From Bryopsis sp. KO-2023 (taxonomy: Eukaryota > Chlorophyta > Ulvophyceae > Bryopsidales > Bryopsidaceae), in assembly GCA_030272585.1 (NCBI GenBank), contig BSYQ01000007.1, positions 2,050,001-2,114,000 of the forward strand: DNA of 64,000 nt, read 5' to 3'. Below are positions 1 to 12,608 of the stretch, piece by piece. The position numbers were made by a program, and so were the translations under genes. Below the pieces are notes generated by a model that did no database searches, was not told the DNA's origin, and saw nothing but the letters and a program-made list of their open reading frames with translations. Positions within the stretch are counted from its first letter, which is position 1. Every line of letters starts with the position of its first letter.

Positions 1-51
1 AAAAAACACCAACCAAAAAAAAAAAGGAAAAAAAAGGGCACACCTTATTAC

Positions 52-588
52 CGGATAATGAATTGCGGCAAAGACTGGAACCAGAACTCATAGACGCCCC
101 TGAAAAAAATAAACTGCCTGGTTCTTTGATCCGGCATCCTCTTCAGCCGCCCCTCCCTGGACCCCATGTTCATGATCGTCTCGAACGTGAAAAGAGTAAA
201 CTCCCAGAAAAACAGCCACACCGCCACAGACACGTCCGTCATCAAATACCGCAGAAACGTGAAGGGGAACAGCCCGACGAACACCCAAGGCTTCACCCAC
301 CAAGAATCGAATTTTCGAAAATGGGGGCCTTTCACAACCAGCGAGAAGGAAATCACGATGCTGGGGGCGACCGTGAAGAAGGAGGTCGCGGTTCCGGTGT
401 TGAGGTGGTCTCCTCTCAGCAGCAGCACGGCCATCATGACGTCGGTGCCCCATTCGACGATCTGGAGGAATAGATAGAAGATGAGTTTGAAGTGGTAAAC
501 TTTGAAGGGGCGATACTCGTTGGCCGTCCTCCATCGGTTGAATTGGTATTTCAACTTATCCACATCCCATTCCACTGTCGCCTCCATG
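52..588 (-). CDS. XK-related-like membrane protein, partial (one exon)
   Basis: The frame is open from a candidate Met at 588 (or 647) down to a GT donor at 51-50, after which the gene leaves the window. The fragment has several hydrophobic helices. A TDVMMAVLLL stretch and a C-terminal EFWFQSLPQFIIR resemble the conserved acidic-rich helix and the E-x-x-PQ region of the XK/XKR family (scramblase-type membrane proteins). The family assignment rests on pattern only. The start is uncertain because an upstream acceptor-like AG near 613 could make this an internal exon. The family is mostly described from animals, so its presence beside plant/protist-type genes is notable. Confidence 0.5.
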
Positions 589-648
589 CTTGGCCAACTA
601 CCTTCAGCACAAAATGTTATGTTAAAAATATACAGATACATTCTCAAG

Positions 649-1790
649 ATTGAACGAAACAGAAGGTCGCAACTGAATTGTGATGTAATTTTTAATAGAT
701 TTTTTTCTTCTTCTTGAGGCCGAGTTGTAGCACGAAAAAGAAAAGAAATACAAAACGATCAAAGTTGTGTTTCTGTAGGTTTCTTTTTAAAACGAATATT
801 TTTACTTTATGGTTGATGACACTTTGAAGACAAAAATGACAAAGAAAAATAAGAAATAAGACAAATAAGAATTTCTTATTGCATCATGGATCATCCCAGC
901 ATCATGTTTCAAAAAAAACATTAAGCAAAAACCCGACAAACCCAGGATAATTTCAAACAGACACATACACACACAAAGAAAGAAAGAACCCTTTCCCTCA
1001 AGTTTCCAAATCAATTTATTTTTACCCCCCCCCCCACACACAAAAAAAAGAAAATAACAGAAAAAAAAAGTATTAACAGAAAAGAAATGAAATGAAGCAA
1101 ATTGGTCAGGGTATGGGCGTCATGCGACACTCACCACGTCAACTAAGTCCCTTGTTAAGCAGGCTTGACGGTAGCCGGTTTTTTCGACACGTGACCTGGG
1201 GTCCGACCTTGACGATGGGATGTCCGGTAGTGAAAACTAAGCCTATACCTAATTTCTGTCTTTTTTTTTCTATTCTTTTTCAGCAAAGGTCAAGCAACCC
1301 CCGCCGTCGAACCGAACGCAGAACAAAAAAAACTCCCGCGACACACCTCTACGTCAGGAAAGCGAACGATGTCCAGAAAAAAATGTTCAGCTTTTTTTTC
1401 CCCGACCAAAAAAAAAAAAGAAAAAAGAAAGAAAGAAAGAAAGAAACCACGCACAAAAGATTGCAAAACAGAATGCTGGCGTTGTTCCTCCGATACGACT
1501 GCTTGTTTCGTTGGCTTCCTCTGTTTTCCTTCGCTCGTTCCTGTCGGAGCCTCAAGAAGTGCTCCTCGTTTTCCAGACCATCCTACCCATGAAGAGCAGT
1601 GTGAGCGAGACGCTGAGCCCACCAAGTCATTACGTTTGTGTGACATTCCGTGACGTCTGTCGTACAAGGCGGCGCCCAAGGTACAACAGAAACGTGAAAA
1701 AAAAAAACGTGAAAAGGAACAGTTCGGCTTGTGTTCGACCTCGTTATAAAAAGTGGTTTCTGTTTCTCGCTGCTGGAGTGGGTGTTTGGG
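649..1790. other. intergenic, low complexity
   Basis: No gene is recognised. The stretch holds poly-A/poly-C tracts (about 1024-1075), a GAAA-type simple repeat near 1415-1445, and pyrimidine runs. The last few hundred bases are presumably the promoter and 5' UTR of the Sas10/UTP3-like gene. The open frames here are built from homopolymer tracts and do not look coding. Confidence 0.5.
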
Positions 1791-4700
1791 ATGGGGAGAA
1801 AGCGAAGAGCGCGGGATGGCCCGGACGGGGTTCCGTCCGACATGGAGGACGAAATCGATACTTTCGCGAATGCGAAGGACAAAGTTACGCTGAACGTTTC
1901 GGATGGGGAAGGAGAGGGGGATACCTCAGAGGAGGAGGCGATTCTGGACCTGCACGATTCTTCGGACGAAGAGGAGGAGGAGGAGGAGGAGAGCATGGAT
2001 GAAGTAAATATCAAATATCACAGGACCAAGAATAAAACAACTGGAAAATAATTTCCGCGTTTGATTTTCTCGTGATAAACGAAAATCAATTTCAATTTCG
2101 AACTGAATCGTTGGAATCGAAAAGTATGGAACTTGGGGGTTGAATTATTATTATTTTTTATTTTTTTTTTTTTTGGGGGAGGGGGGTGGGGAGGGGAGGG
2201 GTAGGAATGTAACTTGAGAAAAAGTGTGAGAAAGAGTGTTGCCGCACATAGGATGATGGCAGTGGCGAGGAGAGTGACCTCGAAGAAATCGGCCTGGATG
2301 AACTGGAGAAAGATATCCAAGAGGGTGGAGAAATTGGAGAATGTAAGCGGCTGAATACGACATATGTACATTCAGAAAAATGGAATGCTGGTTGATCGCA
2401 TGTCCGATAACCCTTTGAATCAGTAAACGTATAGGAAGAAAACATGGCCTGATTTTTGCTATAATTCAAGGGTTGTGCTTGCCCTCTGAAACACTGCTAC
2501 TGAATATCCTTTTGGCTTGAATTTGCTTCTGACACATACCAGAATGCATATTTAGTGCGTTCGTTTGTTTTTCAATTGTAGTGGCAGAACAAGCCAAGGC
2601 TGCCCGACAGATGTTGATGAAGGCCAAGGGTGCTGACGATAGTAGCAGCGGTGAGGAGGAGGAGGAAGGGGATGAAAAAGCCCCAGTCATGCAATGGGGG
2701 GGTGCTCGACAGTTTTATGGAACGGCGGATGGGAGAGAGGCTGATGTGAGTTGGGCTCCGTTATTTATTTGTTTTTTCGTTGTTTTTTTTTTGTGATACA
2801 ACTTGATTTATCTTCATTCTAGCTGGCGCCTATTTCGCTTTTTCAAGTTTTTTTTTCCTTTCAAAGTTTGCCGAATGTAAATTAAACGTTCATTCATCCA
2901 TATCTACAAACCAGCCTTTTCTTTGGCCCCCACCCAAAAACATGATGTTCGAAAAAAAAGAACAAACATATTCAAGGAGGCGGTTGAATGGTTGAATTTT
3001 GTAGATGGGCGATGAGGAACTGGAAGAGGAGGCGGAGGAGGTTTTGAAACTTCAAAAACAGCAGCTTCGATCTCTTGACGAAAAGGACTTTGACCTCGGT
3101 GCCTCCGACGATGGCGACAGCGAAGAGGATGCTGAAGAGGTAGCAATTGAACAGCCCTAAGACAAAATACGATGCTCGACCATCCATGTGATACAAGCTA
3201 TAAATTTCAGCTTTTTCAATGAAAAGGAATTTCGACGTTGATGGATACGGTGTTCGAATCCGCTCCCCATCCAAAAAAACGAAATTCAAGAAAACTTGTA
3301 GAAGAAAACACCTCGTTGTTCCGTTCCAGCATGAGGTTGCTTTTTTTCATTTTTTTGCTTTCCAGGAAGGGGCTGATCCGAAAGCGGAGGCGGCTGCTTC
3401 GGGTCCCAAAGAAGTCGGTGGGCCTGTCGATCCTGAGAAAATGGCGATGCTGATAAAGCAATCTCCAGAGTTGGTTGCTTTGTGTGCGGATTTAAAGGAG
3501 AGCCTGACCGAACTCAGAACAAAAATTGGACCTTTGGTCAAGGAGGTGAGCGTGGGGTAGCTCCCAGATAGAGTCAGTCATACCCAAGGGGAATCCACAC
3601 TCAAACGCATGCAGATGAACAAAACACATGGTGGTGATATTGCTTTGTGGTTGTTAAAATAGAATATATAAGCAGTGTGTTTCTATTTTAACAATGGCAA
3701 AGCAAACACACTACTTATATATTGCAGTGTTGTGGTGTTTTTTTTTTCAGGCCAGAGAGGGCGGTTTGTGTGAGAACGAGGGGCTGAGCTATTTGGAGGT
3801 GAAACACCACCTGCTGCTGCACTACTGCATTTGCATCATGTTCTACCTGCTGATGAAAGTGGAAGGGAAACCGGTCAAAGACCACCCCGTGATTTTGCGT
3901 CTCATCGAAATCAGGGCATTTTTGGAAAAAATCCGACCGATCGATGCCCGTCTGCAATATCAAGTAGAGAAGGTTTTGAGGGCTGCGCAAATGGCAAAAA
4001 ATGCCGAAAATGGGGAGGAAAACGCGCAAGAAGGTGGGTCTTGAAAAGAATACAAACACGGAACAGTGTCAGGGTATATTTGGTTGCACCCCTGACCTTC
4101 CATTTTTCTTAAAAAGGAAAACAAGGAAAAGTAAAAAGGAAAACAAGGAAAAGGAAGTCATGATGCTTTTTTGGTATGAGCTTGATAACGATTCAAAAAC
4201 GGAGTTGGAGATTTTTACCATCCCTGCACTGTCGCGCGGGCCAGAATGTATCCCCGAAAAGGGTAATGTCACACTTTCTCATTGTTCGTTTTCTGGAATT
4301 TTGCATCAGAGGAAGATGCGCTTCAGTTTGCCCCTCGGCCGGACGCTCTGATCACAGAGGGGGATTTGGAGCTGGAGAATGGAGACGGAATTTATAAAGC
4401 TCCGAAACTCAATCCAGTTGCAATGGAGGAAGACATGGAGGCCGCCAATGAGCAGCGGAGAAGGGTGGAAGAAAGAAAACGAGCCGCACAGTCAGACCTG
4501 GTATTATGTGCATGCTTTCCCACAAAACCACAGCATGTCCCCAGCAAAAACAAACTGTCTTAGTCCTTCCACTTGGGCTGATTTTTATGCGTTGGGTAAT
4601 ATTTTTTTGTTCGTTTTGTTCAACAGGTGAATGAGATGGTGCAAGAGTTGACTGGAGCGCCGGAGGAGGTCCGAGATCACAAGCCTGGCTGGGACACGGC

Positions 4701-6150
4701 CAAGGCGATCCGAGCGTTGAAGAAAATGGAAGAGCGCTCGAAGATGGAGGAAGAAATGTTCACCCGAGTGGCATTCACCAAAGCCGAGAAAAAGAGATTC
4801 AAGGTGCGCTGGAGGAAAGGCGAATCCGCCGAGAACATGCACCAGCTTTCGTTTGCTGTTTTTGATTTGCGGAGCCCAAATCATGGGCTGTGGATGAGCT
4901 CCATCGAAGGGTTCCTGAATCCCTCTGCTCTCGATGAACTCTCATAATAATCATTATGTAATCATCTGTTGGTTATTGTTTCTAAAACCTTTTGGTGACC
5001 TCGGGTTGGGTGTGAGTTTTTATGGTTTTCCTCCTCCAGGCCCACAAGCACCGAGCTGGTATGGCAGGCGGTATGGTGATGAGCGATTTTGCCGATGATG
5101 TTCGCCACACATTGAATGCCATCGAAGGGACCCGTTCCAGCCAGCATTTCGACACAAACACCATCCCCCAAAGAGGCAGACCAAAATCAGGTAGTTAAAA
5201 TATAACCTAAGCATAGGCCCCTGATTGAGCTCCCCTCCCCTCCTTTTCTGTTTTCGTCTGAATCATTTCTTTCTCTTTTAATTGATTTTTTAATGAGAAA
5301 TTTGGTCACGGTGGTTCTCCAGGTGATGCCGATCTTCCCATGAAGGATTCCTTCAAGGAGCGCAAGAAGTTGTTCGACCAGATCAAAATGCGGAAAATGG
5401 AGAAATTTGGCAGGAGGTCAGCCCCGACCGAACAGGAGGAAGAAGCGCAAATGGCTGCCAGGCAAGCCAAGCAGGAAAAGGTTGCAAGAATTCAAGCAGA
5501 GAAAGAAAAACGGCGCCAGACGAAGCCTCCGTCTGCAGTTCCCACCGTCGATGGGCCGAGGGGGATCTCCAACGAAATTCAAAAGAACAGAGGGCTTACA
5601 CCGCACAGGTAATGAGCCAAAAATCTTGAGTTGTCGAAAATGAAAACTGGAACTGCATGGGAGGCGATTTTTTGTGGAGCACCTCTGTGCGGTCGATGAT
5701 TTCGATGTTTGCCAACAGAACTGAGATGCTGGTTTTTGGTGTCATTTTCATTCTTACTTTCAGAAAAATTGTGTTCTTCTCTGCTCCTTTTTTTCTTTTT
5801 CCGGTTTAAATGGATTGGACCTCTTCGTTGGCTGGATGTTTCTGTAAGATCACTCTACTTCATATTTTCATATAACAAGGGGTTTCTTCAGCGAAAAACC
5901 TCCAGTCCCTGGCATCTGTAGGCTTTTTTTTTTTTTTTTTAAATATCATTCAAGAATAGCTGACGAGGATTTCTCATTTTGTAGGCGACGGGATATCAAG
6001 AATCCAAGAAAGAGGCAAAGGCTCAGGTACGAAACTGCCAAAACCAAACGAAGCGGAGCTGTGCAGAAACAAAGGGAAGACAAAGACCATTACGGTGGAG
6101 AAGCCACCGGAATCAAGAAGAACATTGCCAAGAGCGTGCGATTCCGATAA
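1791..6150 (+). CDS. Sas10/UTP3-family ribosome biogenesis protein, 11 exons
   Basis: This family belongs to the small-subunit processome, which matures 18S rRNA in the nucleolus. Predicted exons are 1791-2003, 2252-2342, 2582-2745, 3005-3139, 3366-3545, 3751-4033, 4310-4500, 4627-4803, 5040-5190, 5323-5608 and 5985-6150. They sum to 2037 nt, giving 678 aa with phases consistent throughout. The N-terminus (MGRKRRAR) is basic and followed by long acidic Glu/Asp runs. Exons 5-6 encode a Sas10/Utp3/C1D helical domain (about residues 201-290). The last exon carries the diagnostic C-terminal Sas10 domain, with RDIKNPRKRQRLRYE, then YGGE and a terminal KSVRFR. The start is the first ATG before the basic N-terminus. 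All introns are GT-AG. Intron 5 holds an imperfect hairpin. Confidence 0.9.
3644..3723. repeat. overlapping inverted repeats in a Sas10/UTP3 intron
   Basis: A 14-bp arm at 3651-3664 is perfectly complementary to 3681-3694, and pairing extends outward with a few mismatches to about 24 bp. A second arm, 3665-3682 (TATATAAGCAGTGTGTTT), pairs with 3704-3722 with one mismatch. The two stems are mutually exclusive. The function, if any, is unknown. Confidence 0.6.
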
Positions 6151-6649
6151 TTTTCACCGCATCGGGAAATTTCATTTTCGAAAGGGAAACAAATGGACGA
6201 TTTGGGTTGCGTAGAATAGGCTGCTGAGGATGAGGATGTCGATTCTTCGATTTTTTTACTGGTTTTTGAAGGGGGAGGGTTTGATATTGTAGTTTTATGG
6301 AAGGAAGGGGTTGTTCACTTTGGAGATGCTTGCACAAAATTCCACAAGGGCTGTGTTTCTGGGCTCATGCTTTTTTTTAATGCCGAATTTCAGCATAAAC
6401 TTTTTTCCCTCCCTGTGCTGTGGTGTTCTCTGGGATGTCGTCCGACGTACCAACAAATCTGGCAGCATCGCCAAAATCGGATTTTTGTTTTTTTTAAAGC
6501 CCACGTTGGAGCGGACGAAAGAAAAACACATGCACGTGAGGAAACAGTGAACAGCCTCCCTGGTTTCGTCCTCAACCACCCAATCTCGGCCAGTCCCGCT
6601 CAAACTCGACAGCAGCGCTTCTCGATAAAGGAAACGTAAAAAAAACACG

Positions 6650-8133
6650 ATGGCAGCCGTGGACGCAGTTTCCCCAGTCGACATGCTGAGCGACCGAAAA
6701 CCGCGCACCCCCGAAGAGAAAGCTCTGATGCAGTCGGCCAAGATCAAAGCTCTGAGGGAGCGGCTGCTGTCGGGGGGACACAACGTCGTCGAGAAGCTCG
6801 TGCAAGGTGAGCTCTCGCACATCAGCTGCAAGGGGGGGTGGATGGAAGATCGCTTCCGACAGCTCCCGTTTCATACAGAACAGTTTGATTTGTTCGGGGT
6901 AAGGGTTGTCGGGAGGACTCGAGTGGGTTGGGTGGATCGTGACGAGAAAAGCTTGACGTCTAGGTGGCGAGTTTCGACCCGAGGAAGAACCCCTCAACGA
7001 CAACTACTTGCGTCGATGGTTGAGGGCGAGAAACTGGAAACTGAACGTTGCAGAGGAGGTGCTGATATCTCACGCTGACTGGCGCGTGGCGTATTGTCCC
7101 GAAGGACGAGTGAAGGAGGTCGGTCGACAAACGGAACCACTAAGATTCACAAGCAAGCAAAAAAACGCAGGATCACAGCTTCGCTGCAGATTCTCCGAGC
7201 AAATGGCAGAAATTTGTTTTATGTCAGCTCAAATTCAGAAATTTGAATCCAAAGAAGAAAAAAATAGCACAAGGTGCTAACAAACCTCCAGCGTTGGAAT
7301 GCATGCGTTTTTGGTTGGATGGTCGGTTGGGTTGATGATTCAGTCTGTCGACCTTCGGCTGATTACGGTTTGGGTTGGCGTTCCTGTAGAGCGATATTTC
7401 CAACGAACTGGCGACAGAGAAACTCTTTCTGCAAGGAGCGGATCGACAGGGCAGGGGCTTCGCCGTTGTGATGGGAGCTAAGCACAATGCCTGGTGGCGA
7501 GATGCTGCGGAGGTGGAACGAGCTATTTGTTATTGCCTGGATGCCCAGGTAAAAATTGATCTGAATTGAATCGCCCATCGATTGTACTGGTTCCTTACAA
7601 GGGGATGCTGAAGCTGTTGGGCGACAGCAAGCAAGCATTGGACTGAGAATATACATATGTATGCGCCCTTACTGGGGAAATGAGTACTCACTCGAAACAT
7701 CTGTGTTTTTTTCATCCTTTTTTCCCCTAAGGAGCACCGCTTGGTGATTGCTGTGCAGGTGGATGTTGCAGATGCCACCCTGAATCCAGACAGACAGACA
7801 TCCGTACTGTTCGACCTCACGGACCTCGGGGTTTCCAACATCGATCTGACCGTGATGAATCAGCTGTACGAAATGCTTTCGGCGCATTTCGTCGAAAGAT
7901 TGGGCATTCTTTTCATTTACAACGCACCCACCATTTTCTGGGCGACCTGGAAAACTTTCAGTCCCATCATTCCCGAGGTTACGCTCGAGAAAATCAAGTT
8001 CATTTATCCTGATGATTTGAGCGAACTGGAAAAGCACATCCAGCCGGAAATCCTCCCGAAGCTGTACAAGGGCACAGGCGATTTGGTGCCCGTCGAAAAA
8101 TACGTGGAGAGCTATCGTCAGAGGAGCTCATAA
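6650..8133 (+). CDS. CRAL-TRIO (Sec14-like) lipid-binding protein, 4 exons
   Basis: Predicted exons are 6650-6806, 6964-7118, 7390-7548 and 7732-8133 (873 nt, 290 aa, phases consistent). Residues about 60-110 form the CRAL-TRIO N-terminal helical segment, with LNDNYLRRWLRARNWKLN and a following HADWRV. The lipid-binding domain follows, containing VLFDLTDLGVSNID and a late block with FIYNAPTIFWATWKTFSPII. The C-terminal PEILPKLYKGTGDLVP matches the usual end of Sec14-type domains. Such proteins bind or exchange phosphoinositides or other small lipids in the cytosol; the ligand cannot be told here. The end of exon 2 could instead be 7109 (donor GTGAAG), which would drop three residues. The start is the first ATG, just after a short A-rich leader. 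Confidence 0.85.
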
Positions 8134-10373
8134 TTGGGATGCAGTTGAATTCAATAACTCCTCCATTATATATATCTTTACATATTAATTCGAAAACACA
8201 TTGTCACCTCCTGTGAGGGCTTATTGCTCCGGCCGGGTGCTTCACGTCGCTGGCCGGAGAGCTGAATTGAAATGAGAATCGAGGGATGAGAAGGGTGGTG
8301 TTTTTTTTTAGCTTTCTGACGCACAAGAAAAAAAAAGAATTTGTTTTCTTTCTTTCATTTGTTTGCTTTTCTTTTTTTTCTGAGCAGCAATGTTATTTCT
8401 GGCACTTTTATGCAATCGCAGTAGGGGGCATTGGTGTATCATTATTATCTTAAACGCACGTATCTGTTCGAGTCAGTTCAAGTTCACACGATTTCCGGGG
8501 GTAGGGGCTTTGCATGGGTGGGGGCTGATTTGAGAGATGGGATATGAGCTGGGACAGTGTTTTAACCTCAATTCTGGCTGTTTGCAGTGGTTTGGAAAGC
8601 ACCTATGCAGTGTTCGCTGTGAATTAAGATTCGAAGGAAAATCCAATTAAGCACATGCGTGATATTGACAGAAAGATTCATGGAGAGGGACAATCATGAT
8701 TTGGAAATATGGGTTCGAACACTCGATGTGTCACAAAGCAGTTGATACTCCGAAAAAAATTTAAAGGAAAAACCACCCTCACACACTCATACATCAAAGA
8801 TAATCGTCTCAGTGCCTAGTCTGAACAGTGGAAACCCACCACTGAACCATCTGCGCTGCTAAGCTGCCACCAGCAAGGTGGACTGACTGGAGATCCCAAG
8901 CCCCACAACCCAATTTTGCTGAACTTTCAAACATCCCACATGCCTGTCAAGCCCCACAACCCAATTTTGCTGGACTTTGAAACATCCCATGTCAAGATTT
9001 CTGGTACCATCGACCCAATGCCTCCATCTGAATGAACATCCACGTTTGCAGCATTGCGTTTCATAAACACAGAAAATTACGACCACTACCGACTCTTCTT
9101 TATCCCTGAGGTTGTGAGCTTTCTAGAGATCCCTTTGAGGGCACCATCTGTTCACTCACCCCCTCCGAATCTTTTGAAGTCTCCACTCGGACTCTGAAAA
9201 CGCTCCTCACTCTCGGCTTCTCTGCTTTGGAGAAGCCAAACATCTGAAAACAGGACATCCAGAAATCTGGTTTCTTATCGTTCGCCGTCCCATCAACTGA
9301 TTCGGTGGGGGGATGGTCGAACCAAGCATGAAGTCGACCATCCAGGGCATGCATTTTCCCCCAGTGAAATCACAATACAGGAATCGATCAGAATGAAGGG
9401 CTCCCTTGCATTCAGCTTAATCCAGTGACAAATCATGACAATCAGCATTGACACACCCTGCAATTGAAAGCAAAATAGCATCCATCCAATTTGTCCTTCG
9501 AAAGTTTTCACCTGCTGTGGATGTGATCACACATCCCACAGCAGAATTCAAAACATGGTTTGTTTGTTTTTTCCTTTCTTTCGAAACCAACCTGCGTCAG
9601 AGTCCTTTTCGCTCATTTCTTGTGGTCGTCCCACGAGGCGTCATAAAACTCTTTGGCATGTTGTTTCAAGCCCTTCAAAGCAGATTCGCCCCCAGGTTTC
9701 TTTTCCCCCTCCGATGCCATTCGATGTCACGCCCAAAAAAAAGCACAAAAACAAAACTAGCGCCAAAGACGATCGAACTACGCAGAGCGTGGGTTGTTGC
9801 CTTTTGGGTTGGGGGGAAGGGAAGCAACAGTTGCCAGTGTGTGTTGAAATCGTGTCGTAGTCGGTACGTGTGCGTTAGCGAATCTCGTATCGGAAATTGG
9901 AGGATGGACGCAATCTGTTCGATTTACGATCCTACCATTCAAAAGGAGACGATGGTGCTGTGGGAGTTTTCCGGAAACCGAGATTCTGCGCGATTGCGTC
10001 GCCCAACCGTTCGCGAGCCCCCGCTCCTTACCGCAGGTGGGCTGGCTAGCTCCGAGTTGCCCCTGCATGGACGCGATTGTTTGATTTGATGCGTGTTCGA
10101 TCCTCCAGTACTTTGCGGCGCGGGCTTTTGGAGATCGTTTTGTACCATGAATGTCTGCTGAAGTAAATTGCTGTCATCCTCAACACGGGTTATCACCTTT
10201 TGGTGCGTTGCCGTTTTACTTCGATTTTTCTTGTACGCTTCGCAGGCAACGACTTTCCAACGAGGGAAAAACCACACACACACGCAGATAGAACGCGAAC
10301 TCACACACCCATCCGCAGGGCGTTACGACCCAACTGATCCATTCTCGACCTTTTTCAAGGCGGCACCTTCGCT
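8134..10373. other. intergenic, with a 3' hairpin and a short tandem duplication
   Basis: No gene is recognised. A GC-rich hairpin lies at 8226-8262 (GCTCCGGCC paired with GGCCGGAGAGC), about 90 bp after the CRAL-TRIO stop, probably in its 3' UTR. A short tandem duplication is at 8898-8989. Around 9904-10035 an ATG-led open stretch ends at an AG|GTGGGC donor-like site, but it does not join in frame to the CDPK, so I treat it as 5' non-coding or an unknown exon. Confidence 0.4.
8898..8989. repeat. two-copy tandem duplication (~42-bp unit)
   Basis: A unit beginning CAAGCCCCACAACCCAATTT is repeated at 8898 and 8948 with two or three differences and a short spacer. It is not in a recognised gene. 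Confidence 0.7.
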
Positions 10374-12608
10374 ATGACGTTCTCAGTCCAGAACATTTTG
10401 GCAAAAGGGCCGGACGATCCCAAGCTGCTGGATTCCTACGAGGTCGCGGACGTTATAGGGAAAGGAGCTTTCGGAGTCGTGCGTTGCGGCAACGTGAAGG
10501 ACTGCAAGGATGTGAAAATCGCTTGCAAGACGATCTCTAAGGCCAAACTGATCTGCAAGGAAGACGTGGAGGATGTGCAGGCGGAAATCGCAATCATGAA
10601 CCACGTCGCTGGGCACCCCCACGTGGTGACGCTAAAGGTTGGTGCTGCAGAGATCTGGTTGGTTTGGAATAACAGAAACTCTTGGCACGAAACGTCAGGG
10701 TGGGTTTGGCTTCGGAAACGGTGCTGATGGTGCGCTCAAAGCGGAATCAGTTGAAAACGAGCTGATTTTTCTTCTGAGTTTGGAGAAGCAATGGTGGCTT
10801 CCAGGGGGGGAAGTGACAAAAAATGCAAGCAATAAGAAAGGGGGGAAAATGGGTCTGTGGGTGGTGCCAGTCAGACCCACTCTGTTGTGAGTCAGTCTGA
10901 AAGCTGATTGATGGAAGCCAATCCCTTTGGAGTTCATTTTTTTACAAAGGCTCCATCATGTTGCCAAGAAAACCGAGCAAATAAAAAAACTGAAAAAAAG
11001 AAGGAAAGTTTGGTGATTTCTTTTTGTTTTTTTTTCTTGAACCCCCCGTCAGACCACTCACGAGGACCCCAACAGCGTGCATATCGTAATGGATCTGTGC
11101 GAGGGGGGTGAGCTTTTCGACAGCATCGTGGTGGCGGGGAGCTATTCAGAACGCAAGGCAGCCCAAACCTTCCAAAAGATGGTGGATGTGGTCAGACATT
11201 GCCACGAGCTGGGCGTAATGCATCGAGACCTCAAACCGGAAAATTTCCTTCTCACCACGAAAGCCAACAATGCCGAACTGAAGCTCACCGATTTCGGCCT
11301 GGGGGTGTTCTTCAAGCCAGGAGATCGATTCAGGGACCTCGTGGGCAGTCCTTATTACGTCGCTCCCGAGGTTTTACGCAAAAACTACAGCCACGAGGCA
11401 GACATGTGGAGTCTGGGTGTGATCCTATACATCCTCCTCTCTGGATTGCCCCCTTTCTGGGGTGACACCGAGGAGCAAATTTTCAAAATGGTGTTGAAGG
11501 GAAGTCTCGACTTCAAAACCGAACCTTGGCCCTCGATTTCGGAGGCGGCCAAGGATTGTGTGAGGAAATTGTGTGACCTCGACCCCAAAAAGAGGGCGAC
11601 GGCGGCCGATATCCACCAGCATCCCTGGTTGAAGATGGAAGGCGTTGCTCCAGATGAGCCTCTGGACAGCGTCGTGTTGGAGAGGATGAAGGGCTTTGCT
11701 GCCATGAACAAAATGAAGAAAATGGCTCTGATGGTGGTCGGGCAGCATTTGAGCCCGGAGGAAATCAAAGGTGAGATAACAGGATGGGACTAATTTGGAC
11801 GGGATCTTCTATTGGAGTGAGGTTTGATTGGAGAGAATTATGATGAGCAGGGAGGGGTGTTGCACAATCTTTACGGGGCTAGTTAGGAAGTCAAGACTGT
11901 GCTTTTTTTAGAAGAAACCTAGATTTCCTGTTTGAGGGCCACTCTGGTTGTGTGGATAATATTCTAAAAATATATTTAAAAAAAATAGTCGGGCGGAGAA
12001 ATTTAGTTTATTTGCAGACAACATGGCAGCGGTTCAAACCTTTCTGTTTTCTTTTTTCTCTTTTTTTTTTTTTTTTTTTGGGGGGGGGGGGGGGGGCGGG
12101 GCAAAATAGAAGAAGAAATGAAAAATCGGTGTGTTGGGCAGGTCTCCAGGAGTTGTTCAAAGGCATCGACGCAGACAAGAGCGGAACGATCACAGTCGAT
12201 GAAATGCGGAATGCCCTTTCCCACTGGGGTCACAAAATCAGCACCATGGAGCTGGAGCAACTCATGCAGTTCGCCGACGTCGATGGAAATGGAACGATCG
12301 AATACAACGAGTTCGTGGCCGCCACCATGCATCTCTCGAAACTCGAGAAGGAGGAGCTGTTGCAGAAGGCATTCATCGAATTCGACAAGGATGGCAATGG
12401 CAGAATCAGCGAGGATGAGCTGCGGGAGGCTCTGAACAGTTTCGGAATCGAAAACAACAATGTGCGAGACCTGATCGTGGCGGCTGATAAAGACAATGAT
12501 GGCACGATCGACTACCAAGAGTTCATCCTGCTGATGCGCAGCGGGGATGAATCCGTGACGAATGCTCGGGGTGCTTTGAAATTCCTTAATTTTGATATGG
12601 CCGGTTAG
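10374..12608 (+). CDS. calcium-dependent protein kinase (CDPK), 3 exons
   Basis: Predicted exons are 10374-10637, 11053-11770 and 12142-12608 (482 aa, phases consistent, stop TAG). The kinase domain has a glycine loop GKGAFGVV (29-36), catalytic Lys in ACKTI (K52), HRDLKPEN with D147, DFG (168-170) and APE (192-194). An autoinhibitory/junction segment follows, then four canonical EF hands with 12-residue loops at D337-E348, D373-E384, D409-E420 and D443-E454. All loop ends are Glu. This is the classical CDPK layout of plants, green algae, apicomplexans, ciliates and related protists: a Ser/Thr kinase switched on directly by Ca2+. The N-terminus is MTF and lacks the Gly2 needed for myristoylation, so membrane anchoring by acylation is not predicted. 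An in-frame stop upstream of 10374 supports this ATG. Confidence 0.95.

Noticed and set aside
63-473. Plus-strand open frames over the XK-related-like exon
   Set aside because: They are antisense shadows of the minus-strand frame, which has membrane-helix periodicity and family-like motifs.
9448-10089. 213-codon plus-strand frame upstream of the CDPK
   Set aside because: Low-complexity composition for most of its length, no family resemblance, and it does not splice in frame to the CDPK, which has an in-frame stop before its ATG.
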